DNA of 64,000 nucleotides from Rhizobiaceae bacterium (GTDB lineage Bacteria > Pseudomonadota > Alphaproteobacteria > Rhizobiales > Rhizobiaceae). The stretch spans positions 186,001-250,000 of the forward strand of contig JAEPOG010000002.1 in the NCBI GenBank assembly GCA_017643025.1, given 5' to 3'. Below are positions 40,555 to 52,125 of the stretch, one piece after another. Each line of letters begins with the position of its first letter. The stretch's first letter is position 1. The translations under genes were made by a program, and so were the position numbers. Under the pieces are notes generated by a model. The model did no database searches. It had not been told where the DNA came from and saw only the letters and a program-made list of their open reading frames with translations.

Positions 40555-41839
40555 TTGCAGTCCTTCCCGAATACGTCTGCGCCCACCAAGGCGTGGGATC
40601 GACGGGTTTTCCGTTTTTCCGGAACTCAACATAGAGTTCCGGTTCGGTGTTTCCATCGACCAGCGCCAATGCACTGGCCAGTCTGGCTTCCCCCATCGTT
40701 CCTACAGGCTCTCCCGCCAGCACGGACTGGCCGAGAGCGACGCTGATTCGGCCCATGCCTGCCAGAACGATATGATAGCCGTCGCCAGCGTTGAGGATCA
40801 ATAGCTGTCCATAGGATCGGAACGGTCCGGCATAGAGCACGGACCCGTCTGCGGGAGCCGTTACGATTGCCCCCGATTGTGTTGTAACAATGTCGCCGAA
40901 CATGGTGCCGCCGGCGCCGTCAGGTTCGCCGAAATGCAGGCCTATGCGACCGCTGACGGGCAGCGAAACCTGCCCTACAAGCGATTCGAACGGGACGGGA
41001 GCCGCAAGGCGATTTTCATCCGGAACAGGAATATCGGGCGGCGCGGAGGCAGCGGCTTCGGCCCTGCGCGCCTTCTCGATTTCCTCTTCCAGGGTCGCTA
41101 TCAGTTCACGAAGGCTTGATGCCTTGGCAGCCAGTTCGCCGGCCCGCTGGCGTTCGGCTTCCAGCGTGTCTTCGGTCTCAGAGCGCAGCTTCGCCTTTTC
41201 TGCGATCAGCTGGCCAAGCCTCTCCTGTTCGGCAGCCTGTTCGGCCACCGTTTCCAGGAGGCGGTCACGCTCGGCGGCGATGGTGGTGGAGAGTCGGCCG
41301 AGTTCGCGCAGGTCGGCGATGAGTATTTCCGTCTCCGCGCGCATTTCCGGTACGACGGCTCCAAGCAAAATGGCGCTGCGAACCGATGACAGTGCGTCCT
41401 CCGGGCGCACAAGTATTGCCGGGGGTGGGTTGAGGCCCATGCGCTGCAGGGCGCCAAGCACCTCGGCCAGCACGCCGCGACGCTCCGCCAGCGATTGCCT
41501 CAGGCCCAGTTCCTGCCCATCGAGGAGGACAATACGCTGCTCGATCTCCGCCGCCTCCTCCGACAGCTTGCGTTCGGTCTTGGCTGCCTGGATCAGGGCT
41601 GCTGTCAGCGTGCGCTCGTCCTTCTTGAGCGCCTCGACCTCAGACGAAATCGCGGCGAGACGCTCCTCGGACAGGCCCATCTGGCGGGCGATCTCGGCAT
41701 AGGCGTTGCGCGTCGCAGTCTGGCGGTCGACGATCTCGTCAACCTCCTGAGCATATGTGACCGGGGCTGCCGCCGCGAGCCAGGCTCCACAAGCCGCCGC
41801 GACAAACAGCCTGCCAATCGCCGAATGTCCTGCCTTCAT
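40544..41839 (-). CDS. envC: Murein hydrolase activator EnvC-like protein
   Basis: The 431-residue protein has a signal peptide, a long coiled coil of about 200 residues and a C-terminal LytM (M23) domain. In the domain the usual zinc ligands are altered: the segment reads GLHFGEPDGAGG, and the later HxH position reads GYHIVLAGM with glycine in place of one His. It is therefore likely not a peptidase but an activator of cell-wall amidases during division. It overlaps ctpA and follows rlmH on the same strand. Confidence 0.92.
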   Translation of the reverse strand: MKAGHSAIGRLFVAAACGAWLAAAAPVTYAQEVDEIVDRQTATRNAYAEIARQMGLSEERLAAISSEVEALKKDERTLTAALIQAAKTERKLSEEAAEIEQRIVLLDGQELGLRQSLAERRGVLAEVLGALQRMGLNPPPAILVRPEDALSSVRSAILLGAVVPEMRAETEILIADLRELGRLSTTIAAERDRLLETVAEQAAEQERLGQLIAEKAKLRSETEDTLEAERQRAGELAAKASSLRELIATLEEEIEKARRAEAAASAPPDIPVPDENRLAAPVPFESLVGQVSLPVSGRIGLHFGEPDGAGGTMFGDIVTTQSGAIVTAPADGSVLYAGPFRSYGQLLILNAGDGYHIVLAGMGRISVALGQSVLAGEPVGTMGEARLASALALVDGNTEPELYVEFRKNGKPVDPTPWWAQTYSGRTANDS

Positions 41840-41936
41840 AGGGGCGTTGCCTTTTGCCCGAGCATATGAAGCGGCTGTTAACGAATGATCAACCTTGCCG
41901 CCAGCCGAGATTTGCCGTGACCGCGCAGACGCGGCC

Positions 41937-42419
41937 TCAGGCGCGATGGTAGGGATGGCCGCTGAGAATGGTCACAGCGCGGTACAACTGCTCCGCCAGC
42001 AGAATCCTCGCAATCTGGTGTGGCCATGTCAGGGCACCGAATGAGAGAACAAGGTCGGCGCGCTGCCTGAGCTCCGGGTCGAGCCCGTCGGGACCCCCGA
42101 TGACGAAGGCCATCGCGGCGCTGCCATCGTCGCGCAACCGTCCGATCCGCTCGGCAAAGGCGGCGCTGTCGATATTCTTGCCCGTTTCGTCGAGCGCTAT
42201 GATCGCGGCCTGCGGCGGAATCTGCGCCGATAGCCGTTCAGCTTCGTCGCGCCGCCGCAGGCTTGCGGTTCCTGCACGGCTTTCGGCATGTTCGGTGACA
42301 CCGGCAAATTCAAGCCCAACCGCAGGCCCGGAGCGCGCGAGCCGTTCGAGATAACGTTCGGCAAGCTCCCTTTCGGGGCCGGCCTTGAGCCGTCCCACGG
42401 CGTGAATAGCAAGGCGCAT
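41937..42419 (-). CDS. rlmH: 23S rRNA (pseudouridine1915-N3)-methyltransferase
   Basis: The 160-residue SPOUT methyltransferase modifies pseudouridine 1915 of 23S rRNA in the assembled ribosome. It has the family's opening MRLAIHAVGRLK, the SAM-binding FVIGGPDGLDPEL knot and the C-terminal RAVTILSGHPYHR. Length is standard. It sits 32 nt downstream of rsfS, its usual partner. Confidence 0.97.
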   Translation of the reverse strand: MRLAIHAVGRLKAGPERELAERYLERLARSGPAVGLEFAGVTEHAESRAGTASLRRRDEAERLSAQIPPQAAIIALDETGKNIDSAAFAERIGRLRDDGSAAMAFVIGGPDGLDPELRQRADLVLSFGALTWPHQIARILLAEQLYRAVTILSGHPYHRA

Positions 42420-42451
42420 TCCGGTTCGACGGTTCGTCCGCTGCTAGCGGA

Positions 42452-42811
42452 TCAGTGCACCGTCTCCTCTTCGAGATCGGGAGCCTGCCACATCTTCTCC
42501 AGATTGTAGAACTCGCGGATCTCGGGCCGGAACACATGGACGATCACATCGCCCGCATCGATCAGCACCCAGTCCGCGGTGGACAGGCCTTCGACACGTG
42601 CGCTGCCCCGACCGGCATCCTTGAGAGCCTTCAGCAAATGGTCGGCCACCGCCGCGACATGACGGTGCGAGCGCCCGGAGGCGATCACCATGTGGTCGGC
42701 CAATGCCGATTTGCCCTGGATGTCGATTGGGATGATGTTTTCGGCCTTGGAGTCGTCCAGACTCGCTAGAACCGTTTCGAGGACCGGACTCGCGGCATCG
42801 TATCCGCTCAT
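42452..42811 (-). CDS. rsfS: Ribosomal silencing factor RsfS
   Basis: The 119-residue protein binds L14 and blocks subunit joining in starved cells. Motifs: LDDSKAENIIPIDIQGKSALAD, the IASGRSHRHVAAVADHL core, and GDVIVHVFRPEIREFYNLEKMW near the end. Length is normal. An MFS gene separates it from nadD, which is unusual for this conserved pair. Confidence 0.96.
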   Translation of the reverse strand: MSGYDAASPVLETVLASLDDSKAENIIPIDIQGKSALADHMVIASGRSHRHVAAVADHLLKALKDAGRGSARVEGLSTADWVLIDAGDVIVHVFRPEIREFYNLEKMWQAPDLEEETVH

Positions 42812-42979
42812 CTCGGCCGGCGAAGGGGCATCAGCCGCCTTCTTCCGTATTGCTGTTCTCAGCGTCTTCCCTTTCGTTCAAGAACAACGGTATCGCACGG
42901 CGTATCCGAGCGATACCCTGAAGATAGGCAGAGTCCTGCAACAGTTTCAAGACATTGCCTGACAGAAGCTGACGTCTGG

Positions 42980-44302
42980 TCAGCGGGCCGGGTCGCGAGG
43001 ACCAGCCGAAACGATTTCGGCCAGTTCGGGTTCCATGTCCGGCGTGGCGAGGTCGACGGGCAGCGGCGTCTGGGCCGCGAGCGGGGCGAAACTGCCCGTT
43101 TCCTCACTCGGAACCTGCTGCCGCTGGCCGATACGCCACAGGACGAAAACGGCGAAGACGGTAGCGATCGAAACCGCGACATAGATGAAGGCGACCGTTC
43201 CGTAGACGGCTGTCAGGCCGGTGGCGATGGCTGGAACCAGCACGCCGGAAAACGACCAGGCAAACAGCATTGTGCTTGAAAGCGCGACCATTTCGTCCTT
43301 GGACGCGCGGTCGTTGGCGTGGGCGTTGGACAGCGAATAGATCGATTCGGTCGTGCCGGCCCAGACGAGATAGATGGGGACCATTACCGCCAGCGCGCGC
43401 CCGTCGAAGATACCGGCTGCAATGCCTGCGCCGGCCACGACGATAGCGGCGCCGACCATGACGATGCGTCGGTCCATGCGGTCCGACAGCCAGCCGAGCG
43501 GAATCTGGAACAGCACAGAACCGAGTGGCATGGCCGACATGAGTAGCGCTACCTCCAGCTGACTGTAGCCGCTTGCGGCGACGTGGATGGGCGTGAAACC
43601 CGCAACCATCATCGACAGGCCGCCGACGGCCAGCATGCCTGCCAGACCGACCGGCGATACGCTCCAGGCGCGCCGAAACGCGACAGACGCCGATTCAGGC
43701 GGCGGCGGTAGCGGCAGCCGCGTCATGCCGACCGGCAGGATCGCCAGTGCAGCAAAGGCGATGCCTGCCATCGGCGCCGTCGAACCGGACAGATCGACCT
43801 GCCCCATCAGGAACGATCCCGTACCGAGGCCAGCGACATAAGCGACGTAAAAAACCGCCATGACGCGGCCGCGTATGGCGTTTGTCACCGCGTCGTTGAG
43901 CCAGCTCTGCGCCACGATGAACATGCCGGAGATGGCGAAGCCGTAGAGCGCCCGCGCGCCGAGCCACGGCACCGGGTGGACGCCGGCGCCGAGAGCAGCA
44001 TTCGACAGAATGATCAGCGCCGAGAAGATCATGAAGGCACGGGCATGGCCGACGCGCCGCGCCAGCGCGCCCGTCATCAGGCAGGCGACCAGCCCGCCCG
44101 CGGACAGCGCCGTCAGTATGAGGCCGGCCCAGCTCGGCGCGTAGCCGGCCTTGTCGAGGCTGAGCGGGATGTAGGCGAACATCAGCCCGTTGCCGACCGC
44201 CGTCAGATAGGTCGATACGATAATCGAGGCGACCGCCACGAGCGTGCCGACCTCGCGCGGCAGGTCCGGTTGTGCGGCGGTGGGCTGGACGGGCACGTTC
44301 AT
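42980..44302 (-). CDS. MFS transporter
   Basis: The 440-residue protein has about 12 membrane segments and the MFS loop-2-3 motif in the form GALARRVGHARAF, with a second copy-like GWLSDRMDRRIVM after helix 8. Substrate is unknown; the related YfkF-type group includes efflux pumps. The ATG at 44302 (MNVPVQPT) was used because longer starts add an uncharacteristic tail. It lies between nadD and rsfS, with 168 nt to rsfS. Confidence 0.85.
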   Translation of the reverse strand: MNVPVQPTAAQPDLPREVGTLVAVASIIVSTYLTAVGNGLMFAYIPLSLDKAGYAPSWAGLILTALSAGGLVACLMTGALARRVGHARAFMIFSALIILSNAALGAGVHPVPWLGARALYGFAISGMFIVAQSWLNDAVTNAIRGRVMAVFYVAYVAGLGTGSFLMGQVDLSGSTAPMAGIAFAALAILPVGMTRLPLPPPPESASVAFRRAWSVSPVGLAGMLAVGGLSMMVAGFTPIHVAASGYSQLEVALLMSAMPLGSVLFQIPLGWLSDRMDRRIVMVGAAIVVAGAGIAAGIFDGRALAVMVPIYLVWAGTTESIYSLSNAHANDRASKDEMVALSSTMLFAWSFSGVLVPAIATGLTAVYGTVAFIYVAVSIATVFAVFVLWRIGQRQQVPSEETGSFAPLAAQTPLPVDLATPDMEPELAEIVSAGPRDPAR

Positions 44303-44386
44303 TGCCGGAATGTGCGCCCGGCCGGCCGATTCGAACGCCAGAAATGCGACACCGCGCCGATGGTTTGACGCCATCGGCGGGGGCGA

Positions 44387-45013
44387 TCAGCCCGGCTTCA
44401 GCGCTTCGCGAATGGCGGTCGAGGATAGCGAGGAACGCGGACCATGAATGAAGGTCCATGCCGGCGGCCGCAGGCGCGCCAGCAGAGGTGCGTCGCCCTC
44501 GTCCACGCGGGCATAGTCGAAGGTTTTTGCCATGACCGAGGAAAGGAAGGCGAGGGTGGAGCCGGGGCGGTCGATGACGGCGATCGGCACCGAGCGCGCG
44601 ATCTCGCGCCAGCGCTCCCACCGGTGGAAGTCGCGCAGCCCGTCGGCGCCCATGATCCAGACGAAATTGACGCCCGGACAGCGCGACCGGACGAGTTCGA
44701 TCGTGTCAGCGGTGTAGCGAACCTGATGGGCCGCTTCGAACGCCGTCACCTTTATGCGCGGGTCCTCCGCCAGTTTTTCGGATGCGTCAATGCGGGCGGC
44801 TAGCGGCATCAGCTCTCGCCGGTCCTTGAGCGGATTGCCCGGCGTCACCATCCACCAGAGCTGCTGCAGGCCGAGACGCCGGATGGCGATCTCGGAGGCG
44901 AGCGCGTGGCCGGCATGCGGCGGGTTGAAGGAACCTCCGAACAGGCCCACCGCCATGCCGCGTTCGACATACGGAATGCGAAGACAACGGGCAGGAATGT
45001 CGGATGACTGCAC
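44387..45013 (-). CDS. nadD: Nicotinate-nucleotide adenylyltransferase
   Basis: The 208-residue enzyme joins ATP and nicotinate mononucleotide to make deamido-NAD in NAD biosynthesis. It contains GLFGGSFNPPHAGHALA (the HxGH nucleotidyltransferase motif), WWMVTPGNPLK and the C-terminal SSLSSTAIREAL. The GTG at 45013 follows GAGGGGG; an ATG at 44956 would shorten it by 19 residues. The short N-terminal tail is common in rhizobial NadD. Confidence 0.95.
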   Translation of the reverse strand: MQSSDIPARCLRIPYVERGMAVGLFGGSFNPPHAGHALASEIAIRRLGLQQLWWMVTPGNPLKDRRELMPLAARIDASEKLAEDPRIKVTAFEAAHQVRYTADTIELVRSRCPGVNFVWIMGADGLRDFHRWERWREIARSVPIAVIDRPGSTLAFLSSVMAKTFDYARVDEGDAPLLARLRPPAWTFIHGPRSSLSSTAIREALKPG

Positions 45014-45049
45014 AGCCGCCCCCTCTGGCGTGCGCTGCGGCCGGCGAAC

Positions 45050-46336
45050 CTAAGGGCGCGTCTGCCCGGTTCCGCGGACGCGGTATTTGAAGGAGGTGAG
45101 CTGCTCGATGCCGACCGGGCCGCGCGCATGCATGCGGCCCGTCGCGATGCCGATTTCGGCACCCATGCCGAACTCGCCGCCATCGGCGAATTGCGTCGAG
45201 GCGTTGTGGAGCAGGATCGCCGAATCGACCTCGCTGAAGAAGCGTTCCACCGCCGTGGCGTCATCCGCCACGATGGCGTCGGTGTGGTGCGAGGAATGCG
45301 TCTCGATGTGGTCGATCGCGGCGCCGATACCATCGACCAGCGCCACGGAGATGATCGCGTCGAGATATTCGGTGGTCCAGTCGGCATCCGTCGCGGGTTT
45401 GGCCTTGGCGTATCGCGAGCGCACCTCGTCGGTGGCGCGGATTTCGCAGCCGGCCTTGTCGAGTGCCTCGAGTATGGGCACCAGATGGGTATCCGCGGCA
45501 GCGCGGTCGACGAGCAGTGTCTCGGCTGCGCCGCAGATGCCGGTGCGCCGCATCTTGGCGTTGACCGCGATCTCTGTGGCCATGTCGAGCTTTGCCGAGC
45601 GGTCGACATAGACGTGGCAGATGCCTTCGAGATGCGCGAAGACGGGCACGCGCGCCTCCTTCTGCACCCGCTCGACAAGGCCGCGGCCACCGCGCGGCAC
45701 AATCACGTCGAGATTGCCGTTGAGACCCTTCAGCAACTCGCCGACGGCGGCGCGGTCGCTGGTCGGCACCATCTGGATGGCGTCGGCGGGCAGCTCCGCC
45801 GCCTTCAGGCCGGAGACAAGGCAGGCATGGATCGCGGCGGACGAGTGCGCCGAGTCGGAGCCGCCGCGCAGGATGACGGCATTGCCCGCCATCAAACAGA
45901 GTGCGCCGGCGTCCGCCGTCACGTTGGGGCGGCTCTCATAGATCACGCCGATGACGCCGAGCGGCGTGCGCACGCGTTCGATGTGGAGGCCATTGGGCCG
46001 GTCCCATTCGGCAATGACATCGCCGACGGGATCGCGCATCGACGCGATGGCGCGGATGCCGTCCGCCATCGAGCGGATTCGTTCTTCATTGAGCGTCAGC
46101 CTGTCGAGGAAGGCTGCCGTGAGCTTCGCTTCCTCGCCATTGGCGACGTCGATTGCGTTGGCGTCGAGAATCGCCTGGCGGTCGCGCCATATGACGTCGG
46201 CCATGGCGACAAGCGCGGCATGTTTGCGTTCGGCATTGGCGAGCGCGAGCGGACGGGCGGCGGCGCGGGCGCGGCGACCGATATCGGCCATCAGCGCGGC
46301 AATGTCCTGTCCGGTGTCGTTGCGGGTCTGCAACAT
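45050..46336 (-). CDS. proA: Gamma-glutamyl phosphate reductase
   Basis: The 428-residue NADPH-dependent enzyme makes glutamate-5-semialdehyde in proline synthesis. It contains [30 protein letters not shown], and the active-site cysteine in EGICHVYVD. The C-terminal [19 protein letters not shown] is typical. It starts 4 nt after proB, so both are one operon. Confidence 0.98.
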   Translation of the reverse strand: MLQTRNDTGQDIAALMADIGRRARAAARPLALANAERKHAALVAMADVIWRDRQAILDANAIDVANGEEAKLTAAFLDRLTLNEERIRSMADGIRAIASMRDPVGDVIAEWDRPNGLHIERVRTPLGVIGVIYESRPNVTADAGALCLMAGNAVILRGGSDSAHSSAAIHACLVSGLKAAELPADAIQMVPTSDRAAVGELLKGLNGNLDVIVPRGGRGLVERVQKEARVPVFAHLEGICHVYVDRSAKLDMATEIAVNAKMRRTGICGAAETLLVDRAAADTHLVPILEALDKAGCEIRATDEVRSRYAKAKPATDADWTTEYLDAIISVALVDGIGAAIDHIETHSSHHTDAIVADDATAVERFFSEVDSAILLHNASTQFADGGEFGMGAEIGIATGRMHARGPVGIEQLTSFKYRVRGTGQTRP

Positions 46337-46339
46337 GCC

Positions 46340-48564
<2,225 letters not shown>

Positions 48565-48627
48565 TCAGTTTGCGACCGCAATCTTTCCCGGTTGGCGGTC
48601 CGGTGCGTGATCGGGAGAGAATCCGGC

Positions 48628-49497
48628 ATGAAATGCGTCTCGTACAACATCCAGTACGGCATCGGCCTCGACGGCCAATACGACATCGGCAGGATAGCGG
48701 ATGCAGTCCGGGGGGCCGACCTGATCGCGCTGCAGGAGGTGACGCGCAACAATCCGAAGAACGGCGGCCGCGACATGGTGACCGAACTGCGCGAGGCGCT
48801 GCCGGACTATTTCGTCGTGTTCGGGCCGAATTTCGAGGCCGATATCGGCTCTAGCATGAAAGACGGACGTGCCGTCGACGTCCATTTTCAGTTCGGCAAC
48901 ATGGTGCTGTCGAAGACGCCGATCCGCATGTCGCGCAACCTTCTTCTGCCGCGCCGGCGCAGCTTCGACCGGCTGGACCTGCAGCGCGGTGCGCTGGAGG
49001 CGCTGGTCGAGACGCCGCTCGGCCCCGTGCGTTTCTATTCCGTCCATCTCGACCACCGCGATCCGGAGGAACGATCCGAGCAGCTCAGCTTCCTGCGCGA
49101 GCGGATGCTCAACTATGCGCTTGAGGGCGGCGCGCTGAGCGGCCTGGTCGAACTCGGCCTGCCGGAGCCGGACCACCCCGAGGCCTATGTCGCCATGGGC
49201 GACTTCAACATGCTGGAGGGCTCGCAGGAGTATCACGAGATTTGCGGGCGACCGAACCATGAGTTCGGCACGCCCTTTTCGGCGAAACGTGCGGTGGATG
49301 CCGCGCGTCATCTGGCGAAGGAGGGAAAGCCGCAAACGACCTGGGTTCACCCCGACGATCCGCGGGACGCATCGCTGCACAAGCGCATCGACTACGTTTT
49401 CGTGTCGCCGGTCCTGGCCCCGTCGCTCAAGTCGTCGCATGTCGACCAGAAAGCGGCTGGCTCGGACCACCAGCCGCTATGGGTGGAATTCGGCTGA
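48628..49497 (+). CDS. Endonuclease/exonuclease/phosphatase (EEP) family protein
   Basis: The 289-residue protein starts MKCVSYNIQYGIGLDG and has the EEP motifs LIALQEVT (metal-binding Glu), VHLDHRDPEER, VAMGDFNM and AGSDHQPLW (catalytic Asp-His). Members cleave phosphodiesters in nucleic acids, lipids or other substrates; this one's substrate is unknown. The ATG at 48628 follows GGGAGAG. It is divergent from obgE and convergent with the GNAT pair. Confidence 0.9.
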   Translation: MKCVSYNIQYGIGLDGQYDIGRIADAVRGADLIALQEVTRNNPKNGGRDMVTELREALPDYFVVFGPNFEADIGSSMKDGRAVDVHFQFGNMVLSKTPIRMSRNLLLPRRRSFDRLDLQRGALEALVETPLGPVRFYSVHLDHRDPEERSEQLSFLRERMLNYALEGGALSGLVELGLPEPDHPEAYVAMGDFNMLEGSQEYHEICGRPNHEFGTPFSAKRAVDAARHLAKEGKPQTTWVHPDDPRDASLHKRIDYVFVSPVLAPSLKSSHVDQKAAGSDHQPLWVEFG

Positions 49498-49555
49498 CGG
49501 CTCGGGAGAGGTACCCGCCCGCTGTCCGTGAGTCGAACACCTGCCGGCGAGGCTG

Positions 49556-50143
49556 TCAGGCGCGCGTGCGCGCCCAGGTCCTGAGGCTCACCCAGGTCTT
49601 GCGGTCGAGCACGTAACGCTCGACCGGTACGCGCCCGGCCGAGAGCGAATCGATCATGCCCTGGCCGACATACTGGAAGCCGCATTTGTGGATCACTCTG
49701 CGCGAGGCGTCGTTCACGACGCGGCACGAGGCGTTGAGCAGCTCGATCTCGGTCGCCCGGAAGGCGAGGTCGATCAGCGCATGGGCGGCCTCGGTGGCGT
49801 AACCCATGCCCCAGTGCGGCTCGCCGATCCAGTAGCCGATCTCGAGGCCGCGCGGAGACGGGTCGAGCCCGGCCCCGCCGATGAAGGCGCCGGTGTCGGC
49901 TACAGTCAGCGCGTAGGCACAGCCATCGGTCCGCTTGGCCGTGCGGGCGATGAAGTCGCGTGCCTCGGCCTCGCCATAGGGATGCGGCATGCGTGAAAGC
50001 ATATCCGCGACACGCCGGCTGTTGGCGAGCTCGACCAGTTCCGGGATATCGTCGGCGTGGGGCGGCCGCAGGACAAGCCGCTCCGTGACGAGTACGGGGC
50101 AGTCTATCCTGCTGCTGCTTTCCAGTTCTGCTTCTTCAATCAT
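49556..50143 (-). CDS. GNAT acetyltransferase, RimJ/RimL-like (second of two)
   Basis: The 195-residue protein has the GNAT fold: TERLVLRPPHADDIPEL, the acetyl-CoA region IGYWIGEPHWGMGYATEAAHAL and CRVVNDASRRVIHKCGF. Substrate could be a ribosomal protein N-terminus or a small molecule. It is a paralogue of the neighbour upstream, 28 nt away, and both follow rpmA in an arrangement common in rhizobia. Confidence 0.88.
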   Translation of the reverse strand: MIEEAELESSSRIDCPVLVTERLVLRPPHADDIPELVELANSRRVADMLSRMPHPYGEAEARDFIARTAKRTDGCAYALTVADTGAFIGGAGLDPSPRGLEIGYWIGEPHWGMGYATEAAHALIDLAFRATEIELLNASCRVVNDASRRVIHKCGFQYVGQGMIDSLSAGRVPVERYVLDRKTWVSLRTWARTRA

Positions 50144-50171
50144 CTCTCCAATCCTCCGCTTCGGCCACCGG

Positions 50172-50714
50172 TCAGGCGGCCGCCCTCCGTTCCGTTTCCG
50201 ACGCCCCGGCGAACGCCGATGCGGTCAGTCGCGTCGTCCATGCCGGCACCTGCGCCTGGCGCGAGCGGCACCAGGTTCGCTTGGCTCCGGTCACGACGAA
50301 GCCAAGCTTTTCCTGGACCCGCATCGATGCAGGATTGTCGGCGAATACGGACGATGAAATGGAGCGGATTTGCCTCGTCGCGAATGCGTGCGCGATGAGG
50401 GCCTGCGCCGCCTCGGTCATGAAGCCGCGACCGTGCCATGGCTCGCCCAGCCAGTAGCCGAGCCTAGGCTCGCTTCCTACTTCATCGATCGAAACGACGC
50501 CGATCAGCCGCTCGCGGTGGATCGTGTAGACCAGTCCCTCGGGCTTTTCGAACTGGCCGACGATCCATTCCTCGGCGTCGGCCGGCCAGTAGGGATAGGG
50601 CACGGGGCCCAGCATGCGCGAGACATTTCGGTTGTTGAGCCAGAGCGCGATCTCTTCCGCGTCGGGCAGCGCGGGCGGCCTCAGCGTCAGGCGGCTGGTG
50701 AGAAGAACGTGCAT
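50172..50714 (-). CDS. GNAT acetyltransferase, RimJ/RimL-like (first of two)
   Basis: The 180-residue protein starts MHVLLTSRLTLRPPALPDAE and contains LGYWLGEPWHGRGFMTEAAQAL and SSSVFADNPASMRVQEKLGF, the same pattern as the next gene. The C-terminus has a basic Arg/Ala-rich tail. It lies between rpmA and the second GNAT and probably shares their transcript. Substrate unknown. Confidence 0.88.
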   Translation of the reverse strand: MHVLLTSRLTLRPPALPDAEEIALWLNNRNVSRMLGPVPYPYWPADAEEWIVGQFEKPEGLVYTIHRERLIGVVSIDEVGSEPRLGYWLGEPWHGRGFMTEAAQALIAHAFATRQIRSISSSVFADNPASMRVQEKLGFVVTGAKRTWCRSRQAQVPAWTTRLTASAFAGASETERRAAA

Positions 50715-50830
50715 CTGAACCTCCAGAAACGAAATCGGGGGAGATGGTCACCCATCTCCCCCTTTTTCGCATTCTGGCTATCCAGACACCGGGACCCGAG
50801 ATGGGCGCCGGTGTTGTGGTGCGGTACCGG

Positions 50831-51100
50831 CTATTCCGCAGCCTGCGTAATCGGGTTTACCGATACGTAGGTTCGACCGTTGGCTTTGGCGGCAAACGTC
50901 ACTTCGCCGGCAGAGGTGGCGAAAAGCGTGTGGTCCTTGCCCATGCCGACATTCGTGCCGGGGTGCCACTTGGTGCCGCGCTGACGCACGATGATATTGC
51001 CGGCCACGACCTTCTCGCCGCCGAACTTCTTGACGCCAAGGCGCTTGGACTCGGAGTCGCGACCGTTGCGCGAGGAACCGCCAGCTTTCTTGTGTGCCAT
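50831..51100 (-). CDS. rpmA: 50S ribosomal protein L27
   Basis: The 89-residue protein begins [16 protein letters not shown], the tail that reaches the peptidyl-transferase centre, and includes [15 protein letters not shown] and [12 protein letters not shown]. Length is standard; the start at 51100 follows GGAG. It is 59 nt downstream of rplU. Confidence 0.98.
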   Translation of the reverse strand: MAHKKAGGSSRNGRDSESKRLGVKKFGGEKVVAGNIIVRQRGTKWHPGTNVGMGKDHTLFATSAGEVTFAAKANGRTYVSVNPITQAAE

Positions 51101-51159
51101 TGTCTTACTCCTGTGCGCCGCAGGGCGCCGAATTTCGAGTCGGGCTAATACCCGAAGAA

Positions 51160-51846
51160 TTACTTCTTGACCAGTTCCTTCGCCTGATCGCGCCAATCGG
51201 CGATCTGGTCGGCGCTGAACGGCATCGCTTCATCGATCTTTGCCACGTCCTTGTCGGTCAGCTTGGCGATCTGGGCGAAGGTGGTGATGCCCTGCTCGTT
51301 GAGCTGGCCGGCGGCAACCGGGCCGATGCCCTTGATCTCGGTCAGATCGTCGGGCTTGCCCTTCGGTGCCTTGAAGAGGGTGGCCGGAGCTTCGGCCTTG
51401 GCCTCAGCCTTCGGCGCCGCTTCCTTCTTGGCAGGCTTGGCCTCAGCCTTCGCCGGCTTTGCCTTCTCGGCCGGAGCATCCGCCTTCTTGGCGGCCGCAG
51501 GCTTCGCCGAGGCCTTCTTCGAGGGCTTGGCGCCGTCGACCAGGATCTCGGAGATGCGGACCGTGGTCAGCAGCTGACGGTGGCCGCGCTTGCGGCGCGA
51601 GTTCTGCCGGCGGCGCTTCTTGAAGGCGATCAGCTTCGGGCCGCGGCCCTGCTCGACCACCTCGGCCGTGACCATGGCGCCATCCACGAAGGGCGTGCCG
51701 ATCGTGACCTTGTCGCCCTCGCCCCAGGCAAGCACGTTGCCGATCTCGACCATGTCGCCGACATCGCCGGCGACCTTCTCTATCTTCAATGTATCCTCGG
51801 CGGCGACGCGATACTGCTTCCCGCCGGTTTTGATGACTGCGAACAT
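51160..51846 (-). CDS. rplU: 50S ribosomal protein L21 fused to a helix-hairpin-helix domain
   Basis: The first ~103 residues are L21: [20 protein letters not shown], then [12 protein letters not shown] and [21 protein letters not shown]. After that comes an Ala/Lys/Pro-rich linker (about residues 115-165), then a helix-hairpin-helix type domain from [19 protein letters not shown] to the end (228 residues in all). Ordinary L21 is about 100 residues, so more than half is extra. Similar extensions occur in rhizobia but have no known role. Start has AAGGA. Confidence 0.95.
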   Translation of the reverse strand: MFAVIKTGGKQYRVAAEDTLKIEKVAGDVGDMVEIGNVLAWGEGDKVTIGTPFVDGAMVTAEVVEQGRGPKLIAFKKRRRQNSRRKRGHRQLLTTVRISEILVDGAKPSKKASAKPAAAKKADAPAEKAKPAKAEAKPAKKEAAPKAEAKAEAPATLFKAPKGKPDDLTEIKGIGPVAAGQLNEQGITTFAQIAKLTDKDVAKIDEAMPFSADQIADWRDQAKELVKK

Positions 51847-52006
51847 TTCTTGTCCTTCGCTGTTCGTCCGGCTCTGGCGCCCGCAGGCGGCGGCCGTCTT
51901 TTTGTCAGTCGGTTTCTGGTTCAGATCCCTTGCGTTGCCCGGCTTTCGCAAGGGCCTGCCGCAAAGAACAGCCGGCGCGGAGAGGGCTCCACGCCGGACG
52001 TGCGGT

Positions 52007-52036
52007 TCGATACTGGATGACTTCCGCCAAGTCAAG
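52007..52036 (-). promoter_or_regulatory. Candidate promoter of rplU-rpmA
   Basis: On the minus strand CTTGAC (52031-52036) and TATCGA (52007-52012) are 18 nt apart. CTTGAC is the usual alphaproteobacterial -35 element. The site lies about 160 nt before rplU, leaving a long leader. The -10 match is partial. Confidence 0.45.
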
Positions 52037-52043
52037 CGACGGA

Positions 52044-52080
52044 GGGCCTGCCGGCAGGCCCTGTGCTTTGCCGGGCAAAG
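52044..52080. repeat. Adjacent inverted repeats in the rplU / small-membrane-gene divergent region
   Basis: GGGCCTGCCGGCAGGCCC (52044-52061) is a perfect 18-bp palindrome. Five bases on comes CTTTGCC-G-GGCAAAG (52066-52080), a perfect 7-bp inverted repeat. They sit next to the rplU -35 and ahead of a TATAAA-like sequence serving the other direction. They could be an operator or cruciform-forming block; no T-run follows. Confidence 0.5.
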
Positions 52081-52125
52081 CGTATAAACACGCCGCTGCA
52101 CCGAAGGCGCGGGCGGAGAGCGGAA

